Shown here: piece by piece, positions 34,623-40,606 of the stretch | Numbering within the stretch: position 1 is the first letter of the stretch | Layout: each line of letters opens with the position of its first letter | Source: CAYGTS01 sp964352905 | Lineage (GTDB): Bacteria > Pseudomonadota > Gammaproteobacteria > JAHCLG01 | Assembly: GCA_964352905.1 (NCBI GenBank) | Contig: CAYGTS010000004.1 | Span: 1 to 40,606, forward strand | Direction of reading: 5' to 3' | DNA length: 40,606 nt | The notes under the pieces: generated by a model | Database searches by the model: none | Told to the model about the DNA's origin: nothing | The model's input: the letters and a program-made list of their open reading frames with translations, nothing else | Position numbers and translations under genes: made by a program

Positions 34623-37523
34623 TTACATTTTTTTATCAAAAGTTTTTGATTCATCTTCATTTTCAGGATCAGGTTTGCCTTTCCTGCCTGAAGAAAATCC
34701 AAAACCAGAAAATAAACCCGATTTTCTTGTTGCTTTTTGTGGTGACTTAGTAGTATTCGGTGCTGCAAAAATATCATTAACATCAGCATCTGTTAGCGCG
34801 GCTAAGGCAGTTGCTGAGCTTGAACTAGTACTCCGTCCAGAAAGTTTTTCCGAATTGAATAATGCTGTTGATACAGAAATCCCAGATGCAGTTACATCAG
34901 ACACTCGGAAAAACTTATTTGACAGGGTACTAGAATTAGTTGCATTTGCCCCACTCCCAAAAGAAGCGTATAAATCATCGATACTGCTAGGTTGTTGCTT
35001 ATCCTTTGTTTCGCTATCCAGCATATCTTTTGGTAATGCTGCAATCCCTAAACCTTGCTTCCTTAAATTATCATCTACGGCTAAAATACGCTTACGAAAT
35101 TCTGCCTCTTTGGCAGCAGCCTCATAAGCTTCTTTATCAGTGATATTAGCAAGATCATTAGAATCACTATCTTTCGCTTTATGTGTAGGTTTTTTTGGCC
35201 TTTGTTTTTGATCTTGCAAACGCGCATATAAGCCATCACCGAAATCTTGGGTCCAAAAAAACATGACTTGTTTTTGGCAAGCCACAAAACAACGTAAATG
35301 ATCTGCTGTTACTTTAAATAAATGTGGATTAAAGCCTTCAAAAATAAGCGTAGGATGTTCAGAAATTAAATTCGATTCACGATCTGCGGCACCTGTAAAT
35401 TCAGCCACGTAAAATTTATGTTGATAACCACCACTGAAATATAAACAATAGCGGTTTTCTGGCAATTGTTCTGCATAAATAATTTGTGAGCATTGCAAGT
35501 CATTAATTGGCATTTCAAATTGTTGCTGTGAATTGTTTAAATTAATTTTTAATATTTTGTTATGGCTTGCCGCAATCACAAACAAACATCCTAATTTGTG
35601 TAAGTAATTTAATGCTGTTGGCAAACCAAAACCATCTTTTAATGTTATTGAATCAACTATCACCTGCCTATTGCTATCAATAACACTGATCGTATTATGA
35701 CGATAATTAGCAACGAAAAGCTGTTTTAGTGATGGTACAAACAGCAATGCCCCAGGGCTAAGCAAGCCCTGCTTTTCATCAATGGCTAAGGTTGTAACCA
35801 GTTGATCAGTAGCAATATCAATAATGCTAATATCTTGTTCTGTTGCAACATAAAAAACACCCTGTTCAGCATTTAAGGTAAGATCATGCGGATTCGCGGC
35901 AACGCTAATTTCCTTGATAAGCTTTATTTTATGCAAATCCTGAATATCATAAACTTGTATCGTATCCTGAATGACGCCAACAATATCGGCTTTTTTACCT
36001 TTTTCAATGACTGCCACATATAATTTCTTTTGATCGGGTGAAACAAGCAAGATATTGTTTGCAAAATTAATACTTTTAGCTAAACTAAATTGCGTTATTT
36101 GTTGCTGTGATACACTATCCAAAATAGTCACTTGGTGCTCATCAGCAATATAGCATGTTTTGGTATCTGCAGAAATTTCAATGGCTGCAATAGCAGCACC
36201 TCTGGTATGAAAAGGTAGTGTTGCTGCAATATGTTGTGGGTGTTTAACTCTTATATTTACACTTGCTTGTTGCCTAAAAATTTTATTACTAGGTAATTTA
36301 ACAATCCCTTGTATGGTATAATTAGTTGCTGCGATTATTTTTGCACGATAACTTTTTTGATTGCCTGGCAACACAAGCGGCTGTGTTTGCCCCGCTGCAG
36401 TTAAGCGATATTCATCGAACTCGCCAAGCGCTTGCCAAGTTAAGATAAATTCTTCATTAAATGTAGCTTCCAGTTGGTTACTCATTTTATTATGTTCAAC
36501 CGCTAAATTACGGCTAAAACAATTTATCTGTTCTAAATGTGGTTTTTTTACTCTCACTCTTTGTTGAAAAGCCAATTTTTGTTCGGCAATAACTGCTTTT
36601 GTTTGTAAATGCGTTAATACCACAACAAGTTGATACAGATTGCTTTTATCATCCTGTTGCGAAAGATTAGCCGGTACAGCAACTTCAATTTCATACAGAT
36701 TTTTCCTTAAATTAGCGGCATTACCAACTATAATCGCACGGTTTTTAGTTGCATCACTATCATAAACAAAATTTGCATATTCAATATAATAATCGATGTG
36801 GTAACCTATGCTAACATTCTGTGGTGCATGCCAGCTCAGTAATACTTTTTCACCGTAATACGCAGCAATGGCTTCTTTTTTAATATCAGCCACAGCACTT
36901 TCATCTTCCTTTTCATCATCTTCTTCTGTTAAGCTTGCCTCACTTGTATCCTTACTAAGCGCAATACGTTGCTTTTCAAGATAATACCCTGCTGGAAAAA
37001 TAGTAATATCGTGTTGCTGTTGTTCAGTTTTATTCCATGCTGTCCCATTATTAACGCTAATAGTTAATTTCATGGGTATAATCCCTACCTGCGAACTTAA
37101 GCTCGCTATCGCAATAATGATATCATTGTTATCATCGTTAGCATTTATTTTACTAAACATGAATTGCTTGTCAGATTGGTTATTTTGAATACTCGCATTC
37201 CAAAGTTTTTTATTTCTTTTGTCACTTTTCAGATCTTGGGCTAACGCTAGCCCTGTGGGAATTGAAAAATCAATATCATCACTGTTGGAAAAAAAATCAT
37301 CTTCGCCAAACTCTTGATCAAAATCAGGTTGGGCTGCTTGCTGCAAGGTTGGAATCGCTATTACGACTTGTTGCACTTTTATTTTTTCTGCTAAATTTTT
37401 AATGCTTAGCTTTAAAAACGTTGCCTGCGCCCCTGCAGTAAAAAGGCAAGGCTGAGTTAAAGAATCAGAAGAAAATAAAGTAAGTTCATATTCATAAGCT
37501 GAACGCGGCTGGCTAAACATCAT
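34623..37523 (-). CDS. Tc-operon beta-propeller (YVTN-like) protein with FN3-like domains
   Basis: The product is 966 aa and is the first gene of the Tc operon. ATG at 37523 is chosen because GGAG lies 7 nt upstream; an in-frame GTG at 37526 is too close. Residues 1 to about 200 are an unknown beta-rich domain with an acidic loop (FGEDDFFSNSDD). About 220-320 and 355-430 look like fibronectin-III-like sandwiches (VLLSWHAPQNVSIGYHIDYY; FILTWQALGEFDEYRLTA). About 435-760 are YVTN-type propeller blades (NPHDLTLNAEQGVFYVATEQ; QLFVANYRHNTISVIDSNRQ). Residues 780-966 are a charged, Ser-rich, probably disordered tail. There is no signal peptide. Binding of carbohydrate or of a Tc component is plausible by fold, not shown. 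Confidence 0.85.
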   Translation of the reverse strand: MMFSQPRSAYEYELTLFSSDSLTQPCLFTAGAQATFLKLSIKNLAEKIKVQQVVIAIPTLQQAAQPDFDQEFGEDDFFSNSDDIDFSIPTGLALAQDLKSDKRNKKLWNASIQNNQSDKQFMFSKINANDDNNDIIIAIASLSSQVGIIPMKLTISVNNGTAWNKTEQQQHDITIFPAGYYLEKQRIALSKDTSEASLTEEDDEKEDESAVADIKKEAIAAYYGEKVLLSWHAPQNVSIGYHIDYYIEYANFVYDSDATKNRAIIVGNAANLRKNLYEIEVAVPANLSQQDDKSNLYQLVVVLTHLQTKAVIAEQKLAFQQRVRVKKPHLEQINCFSRNLAVEHNKMSNQLEATFNEEFILTWQALGEFDEYRLTAAGQTQPLVLPGNQKSYRAKIIAATNYTIQGIVKLPSNKIFRQQASVNIRVKHPQHIAATLPFHTRGAAIAAIEISADTKTCYIADEHQVTILDSVSQQQITQFSLAKSINFANNILLVSPDQKKLYVAVIEKGKKADIVGVIQDTIQVYDIQDLHKIKLIKEISVAANPHDLTLNAEQGVFYVATEQDISIIDIATDQLVTTLAIDEKQGLLSPGALLFVPSLKQLFVANYRHNTISVIDSNRQVIVDSITLKDGFGLPTALNYLHKLGCLFVIAASHNKILKINLNNSQQQFEMPINDLQCSQIIYAEQLPENRYCLYFSGGYQHKFYVAEFTGAADRESNLISEHPTLIFEGFNPHLFKVTADHLRCFVACQKQVMFFWTQDFGDGLYARLQDQKQRPKKPTHKAKDSDSNDLANITDKEAYEAAAKEAEFRKRILAVDDNLRKQGLGIAALPKDMLDSETKDKQQPSSIDDLYASFGSGANATNSSTLSNKFFRVSDVTASGISVSTALFNSEKLSGRSTSSSSATALAALTDADVNDIFAAPNTTKSPQKATRKSGLFSGFGFSSGRKGKPDPENEDESKTFDKKM

Positions 37524-37555
37524 CACTGATCTCCAAATTTATCCTTAAAAGCAAA

Positions 37556-37758
37556 GTAACTATTCACCATGTAGATGGGAGCGCCCTGATCCCCGCTTTC
37601 GCGAGGACTGGCGTTTGGGCTATAAACGGCGAAAATCTTTTATCGAAATGCGAGACTTTATAACTTATAAACTGCGCTTTTTCAAAAATATTTTTGTAGT
37701 TGTTCACTAAATCTGAACGTTCTCGGTAAGTTCATCTTCAAATTTGTTTAATAGATAC
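37556..37758 (-). mobile_element. Family A MITE-like element directly upstream of the Tc operon
   Basis: The element ends are GTAACTATTCACC (37556) and AATAGATAC (37758), with CTAAATCTGAACGTTC and the stem AAACGGCGAAAATCTTTT. It is about 25 bp longer than the 178-bp copies because of an extra GC-rich palindromic piece (about 37585-37611, CCCCGCTTTCGCGAGGA), a common dispersed-repeat type. No matching target duplication is seen, so its right border is probably rearranged. Only 32 bp separate it from the first Tc gene start. Confidence 0.85.
37657..37685 (-). promoter_or_regulatory. Candidate sigma-70 promoter of the Tc operon inside the mobile element
   Basis: On the minus strand TTGAAA (37680-37685), exactly 17 bp, then TATAAA (37657-37662) form a near-consensus promoter in the element loop. 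It points at the first Tc gene, about 130 bp away. I saw no better promoter between it and the start codon. Confidence 0.6.
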
Positions 37759-38010
37759 AATTAAGAACTATGGAAATATTCTCAATTTCACTTTGACTTA
37801 ATTGTTTGCCAGTTAATTTTAGGATAATACACCAGAAAAATATAAATGCAAGCAGCGTACCCCACCTACCAGGGCTGTCCCACCTACTTGGTACAATCTG
37901 GAATCCAGTTGAGTCCAACAAAAACTCCAGCAGCTGGTCCCAGCTCGCAAACAAAAAACATTTAATGTCTCCCTGCACGTTTTCGCAAAAAAATCTTTTG
38001 CTGCCAAGAA
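37759..38010. other. Intergenic stretch with no recognised gene
   Basis: The first 90 bases are AT-rich. From about 37850 to 37960 the sequence turns GC-richer, with near-repeats CCCACCTACC and CCCACCTACT. This looks like the residue of another repeat or insertion sequence that replaced the 5' part of the kinase gene. Short open frames exist on both strands but none resembles a known protein. Confidence 0.5.
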
Positions 38011-38268
38011 ATTATTGTGAAAAATGGTGCCGCAGGCTGTTTATGTAAAAGTGGTGATAATGTCTTCCATATCGCAGCAAAAAAAGTTAATGTCATAGAT
38101 ACCACTGCTGCTGGCGATTCGTTTAATGCTGGTTTTTTGGCAGCAAGAATTGCTGGCTATGACGCTAAAACGGCTTTGCAAAAAGCGCATCAATTAGCGG
38201 CTTTTGTGATCACTGAACGCGGTGCGATTATTGATCCGGTGAAACTACCGGATTTGGGGTTGAACTAA
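38011..38268 (+). pseudogene. 3' remnant of a PfkB-family sugar kinase (KdgK-like)
   Basis: About 85 codons remain (IIVKNGAAGCLCKSGDN through to LPDLGLN and TAA). They include the PfkB signature VIDTTAAGDSFNAGFLAARI with the catalytic aspartate in GDSF, and the C-terminal ITERGAIIDP. The VKxGAxG plus DTTAAGDSFNAG pattern best fits 2-dehydro-3-deoxygluconokinase. The in-frame sequence upstream hits a stop at 37963 and shows no kinase homology, so roughly the N-terminal 220 residues are missing. The fold cannot be complete, so I call it a pseudogene. It lies between two family A elements. Confidence 0.85.
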
Positions 38269-38298
38269 TCCGTCATCACGAGTTCGAATATTTTGGCT

Positions 38299-38333
38299 GT
38301 CATTGCGAGGAGCGTGCGACGAAGCAATCTAGT
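38299..38333 (+). repeat. Dispersed GTCATTGCGAG...GAAGCAATCTAG repeat
   Basis: This imperfect palindrome is related to those at 202-237 (reversed) and 40557-40592. It lies 30 bp after the kinase remnant. It and the next element are the only things seen in 38269-38576. Confidence 0.65.
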
Positions 38334-38372
38334 CCGACGGATCTATCTAAATCGTATTAGCTTTTAAAATCA

Positions 38373-38550
38373 GTAACTATTCAGCAAATTTGAAGATGAT
38401 TTTGCCGAGAACGTTCAGATTTGGTGATAGAAACGGCGAAAATCTTTTTGAGAAAGCGCAGTGTATGAGTTATACATGAGCATTTCGATAAAAGATTTTC
38501 GCCGTTTTTAGCCCAAATATGGCGTTCCCATCTACAGGGTGAATAGTTAC
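38373..38550 (+). mobile_element. Complete 178-bp MITE-like element, family A, upstream of the carotenoid oxygenase
   Basis: Terminal repeats are GTAACTATTCA and TGAATAGTTAC. A perfect 8-bp target duplication TAAAATCA lies at 38365-38372 and 38551-38558. Inner arms (AAACGGCGAAAATCTTTT and its complement) surround the promoter-like loop. Boxes GAACGTTCAGATTTGG and CCCAAATATGG flank the arms and are themselves imperfect complements, so almost the entire element can fold into one hairpin. It has no coding capacity. Confidence 0.93.
38448..38476 (+). promoter_or_regulatory. Candidate promoter in the element, pointing to the carotenoid oxygenase
   Basis: TTGAGA (38448-38453), 17 bp, TATACA (38471-38476). 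It is homologous to the Tc-operon promoter candidate and lies about 100 bp before the ATG at 38577, on the same strand. Confidence 0.5.
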
Positions 38551-38576
38551 TAAAATCATATCAAAAGGATTGTAAT

Positions 38577-40538
38577 ATGTTTCAAAAAATACCTGCATCG
38601 CTTAAGACTATCTTTGATATCTTATTCAGTTTTATACCTTGGATTGCTTTTAGTTTGCTGATCCGCACAAACAGCGTAACCTCAGAAATCATTGCAGCAC
38701 AAGCGGCTATTTTTCTAACCTTGGTTATCAACTTTAATAAATTACGCAAAGGCTTTATCCTGGATTGGGGTACCTTACTTTTCTTTTGTGGTTTAACAAT
38801 CGAACTATCGTTAAATCCAAATATGCCCTACTTACAAGATAGCAATATTATTTCCAATCTTGCGATTACCTTGATTGTTTTTATCTCTTGGGCAATCGGA
38901 AAACCCTTTACGCTGCAATACGCCAAACAAACCACACCTAGCTTTATTTGGCAAACACCTGCTTTCTTGCAAGTGAATAATACGATCACCCTTGCTTGGG
39001 GCATGGTATTCTTGATCATTACACTTTTACAACTTGCAACCAAACAAGCCTTAATCAACAATACATTAAGCATTATCATTGAAATTGCACTGTACATTTT
39101 CGTGATTAAATTTACCCAATATTATCCACAATTTTATAGCGCTAAACGCTATTGGGCATATCGTAAACAATTACAACCGCTGGATACAAAGTTTTTAAAA
39201 AATAATTTTACCCCTATTAAAAATGAAATTTTTGAAAAAAATTTAGTCATGACGGGCAGTTTGCCCGCTGATTTTTCAGGGATCTATATGCGCAATGGCC
39301 CAAATCCACAGTTTGAACCATTTGCTTATCAATTTCCGCTCGATGGTGATGCCATGCTGCATGCGCTTTATTTCGAACAAGGCAACGTAAGTTATCGCAA
39401 TCGTTTTGTGCTAACACCTGAGCTGATTGCAGAACGCAAATACAATGGCGCGATTTATGGCAGCGTGACTTTTCCAATTAAACCTGATTTTAGATTATTA
39501 AACAAAGATTGCGATCCGCAGGTAAAAATTGGGGCTTTTATTCACATCATTAAAATTGGTGATGAAATTCTTGCCATGCACGAAGCCAGCCCTGCTTATC
39601 AAATGAGCGATCAACTACAAACTATCGCGAAATGGCATCCCAAAAATCGTGATACAATTATCCCTATTAACGCGCACACCCGAACCGATCCAATAACAAA
39701 AACACTCTACGCTATTACTTATAATATTGAAAAAGCGCCTTACTTAACCTTGTATCACTTTAATGAGATTGGAAATTTATTAGCTGAAGTTGCTATTGAA
39801 AAAGAATACCCAACCCTGATCCATGATTTCGTTATAACTGAAAATTTTATTGTGATCATTGATTCACCCGCAATTTTTGATCTGGCAGCGATTGTTGATA
39901 AGAAAAATATTTTACAATGGCAACCACAACGTGGCACAGCAATTGCGTTGATCCCACGTGATGACTTACAACAAAAACCACAATGGCTAAAAACCAAAGC
40001 ATTTTTTGCCTATCATTACAGTAATGCGTATGAAAACGATGGAAAGATTGAAATGTTGTGTGCTTATTATGCTGGTCTTGAGACTTCTAAGACAGATGAT
40101 TTCAAATCACAACTAATGAAAATATCAATCAACCTTAGCAATCAAAAAATTGATTTCCAAAATTTAGATGTGCCCAATTGTGAATTTTTACGGGTTAATG
40201 ATCAATACCAAGCAAAACAAAACCGTTATAGCTATATGCTCGTGATGAAAGATGAGCATTTTTCACAATTAGTAAAATATGATAGCCAAACACAACAGGC
40301 AAGCTATCGTGATTTTACTGGTTATGATTTAAGTGAAGCAATTTTTGTACCAGCAAGTAACGCAACGGCTGAAGATGATGGGTATATTCTATTTTTTGCC
40401 TATCATATAGCAAGTGATCGCAGTTATTTTTATTTAATAAAAGCGCAAGATCTTTTAGGCGAACCACAAGCGATTATTCACTTACCGCAGCGCGTACCCA
40501 ATGGGTTGCATGGGAATTTTTTTGCAACTCTTCAGTGA
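38577..40538 (+). CDS. Carotenoid oxygenase (RPE65/CCD family) fused to an N-terminal membrane domain
   Basis: The product is 653 aa. Residues 1 to about 190 contain about six hydrophobic helices (e.g. FIPWIAFSLLI, LAITLIVFISWAIG, GMVFLIITLLQLA). Residues about 205-653 are a carotenoid cleavage dioxygenase-like propeller with FSGIYMRNGPNPQFEP and LDGDAMLHAL. The four iron-binding histidines are identifiable: H367 (INAHTRTDP), H416 (LIHDFVITEN), H480 (AYHYSNAYEN) and H645 (VPNGLHGNF). It should therefore bind Fe(II) and cleave a C=C bond of a carotenoid, apocarotenoid or stilbene, at the membrane. The substrate cannot be read. AAAGGATT provides the ribosome-binding site. No carotenoid-synthesis or rhodopsin gene is in view. 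Confidence 0.92.
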   Translation: MFQKIPASLKTIFDILFSFIPWIAFSLLIRTNSVTSEIIAAQAAIFLTLVINFNKLRKGFILDWGTLLFFCGLTIELSLNPNMPYLQDSNIISNLAITLIVFISWAIGKPFTLQYAKQTTPSFIWQTPAFLQVNNTITLAWGMVFLIITLLQLATKQALINNTLSIIIEIALYIFVIKFTQYYPQFYSAKRYWAYRKQLQPLDTKFLKNNFTPIKNEIFEKNLVMTGSLPADFSGIYMRNGPNPQFEPFAYQFPLDGDAMLHALYFEQGNVSYRNRFVLTPELIAERKYNGAIYGSVTFPIKPDFRLLNKDCDPQVKIGAFIHIIKIGDEILAMHEASPAYQMSDQLQTIAKWHPKNRDTIIPINAHTRTDPITKTLYAITYNIEKAPYLTLYHFNEIGNLLAEVAIEKEYPTLIHDFVITENFIVIIDSPAIFDLAAIVDKKNILQWQPQRGTAIALIPRDDLQQKPQWLKTKAFFAYHYSNAYENDGKIEMLCAYYAGLETSKTDDFKSQLMKISINLSNQKIDFQNLDVPNCEFLRVNDQYQAKQNRYSYMLVMKDEHFSQLVKYDSQTQQASYRDFTGYDLSEAIFVPASNATAEDDGYILFFAYHIASDRSYFYLIKAQDLLGEPQAIIHLPQRVPNGLHGNFFATLQ

Positions 40539-40556
40539 ATTTAATGACGGGATCGC

Positions 40557-40592
40557 CGTCATTGCGAGCACGAAGTGCGCGGCAATCCAGGG
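40557..40592 (+). repeat. Dispersed GTCATTGCGAGCACG...GGCAATCCAGG palindromic repeat
   Basis: An inverted pair, TTGCGAGCAC and GTGCGCGGCAA, surrounds GAA, about 20 bp after the oxygenase stop. It matches the repeats at 202-237 and 38299-38333. The stem could serve as a transcription terminator, although no T-run follows. Confidence 0.6.
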
Positions 40593-40606
40593 TTAGGATC
40601 TTCGAT

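Larger units (their letters stand above)
10509..37523 (-). other. Four-gene Tc toxin operon (27 kb)
   Basis: Propeller protein, 685-aa unknown, TcA and TcB-TcC lie head to tail with gaps of 26, 56 and 17 bp, so one transcript is likely. Family A elements bound it on both sides (10324-10501 and 37556-37758) in opposite orientations. No chitinase, holin, lysis cassette, LuxR-type regulator or transposase gene is inside. Confidence 0.85.

Noticed and set aside
34675..35127. 150-aa open frame on the plus strand
   Set aside because: It lies fully antisense to the well-supported propeller gene, in its Ser/Ala-rich tail, and shows no start signal or protein-like family features.
10509..37523. Tc operon read as an Rhs/T6SS or contractile-tail locus
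   Set aside because: There is no VgrG, PAAR, sheath, baseplate or ClpV gene. TcA and SpvB/TcB hallmarks are explicit.
37748..38048. Small open frames of 60-80 aa in the stretch upstream of the kinase remnant
   Set aside because: They overlap each other on both strands, have no ribosome-binding sites, and their composition looks like translated repeat DNA.
38373..38550. Hairpin elements as integron attC sites
   Set aside because: The ends read GTAAC/GTTAC and not the GTTRRRY/RYYYAAC core, and clear 8-bp target duplications point to transposition.

Overview
The window reads as an AT-rich chromosomal segment of a gammaproteobacterium. Evidence for this is an OxyR with both redox cysteines at the E. 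coli positions, a fused HldE of exactly E. coli length (477 aa), and HldD. Gene style, G+C (high thirties by eye) and dispersed repeats resemble Legionellales/Coxiellales-type host-associated bacteria such as Berkiella or Rickettsiella relatives. That placement is inference only.

Layout. (1) 1-10.3 kb is ordinary chromosome cut up by short repeats. It holds an exported GIN/DUF2807 beta-repeat protein, a TPR-methyltransferase overlapping rdgB (both minus), then oxyR, the hldE-hldD-herA-like cluster for heptose/LPS precursor synthesis, and an AAA/DUF4143 ATPase (all plus). (2) 10.5-37.5 kb is one four-gene minus-strand operon encoding a Tc (toxin complex) system. In transcription order it encodes a 966-aa beta-propeller protein, a 685-aa unknown protein, a 4851-aa TcA pore subunit, and a 2466-aa natural TcB-TcC fusion ending in a zinc-deaminase-type effector domain. 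(3) 37.5-40.6 kb holds a repeat-bounded stretch with the 3' remnant of a KdgK-like sugar kinase, then a carotenoid oxygenase fused to an N-terminal membrane domain.

Two things stand out. First, the TcA is almost twice normal length. About 2,050 residues ahead of the canonical TcA body consist of some 45 divergent copies of a SPSPFFDxxYY repeat, a type I associate with bacterial surface/glycosyltransferase proteins and not with toxins. Together with the B-C fusion, the deaminase tip and two unfamiliar co-operonic genes, this looks like a distinct Tc architecture. Second, the window carries a family of 70-200 bp foldable elements (MITE-like). They have terminal inverted repeats, 8-9 bp target duplications, conserved flanking boxes, conserved loops and stems that differ in sequence but remain self-complementary. 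Complete copies are 178 bp, and three copies carry a TTGARA-17-TATAMA promoter-like loop. One copy is the only DNA directly upstream of the Tc operon and points its promoter into it. Another forms nearly the whole gap behind the operon. A third sits in front of the carotenoid oxygenase. A 71-bp relative inserted into the 3' end of oxyR and supplies its present stop codon.

Working model (inference): the Tc operon produces a pentameric TcA injector with a very large repeat shell and a cocooned deaminase toxin aimed at a eukaryotic host or predator. Transcription may be driven by a mobile promoter element.
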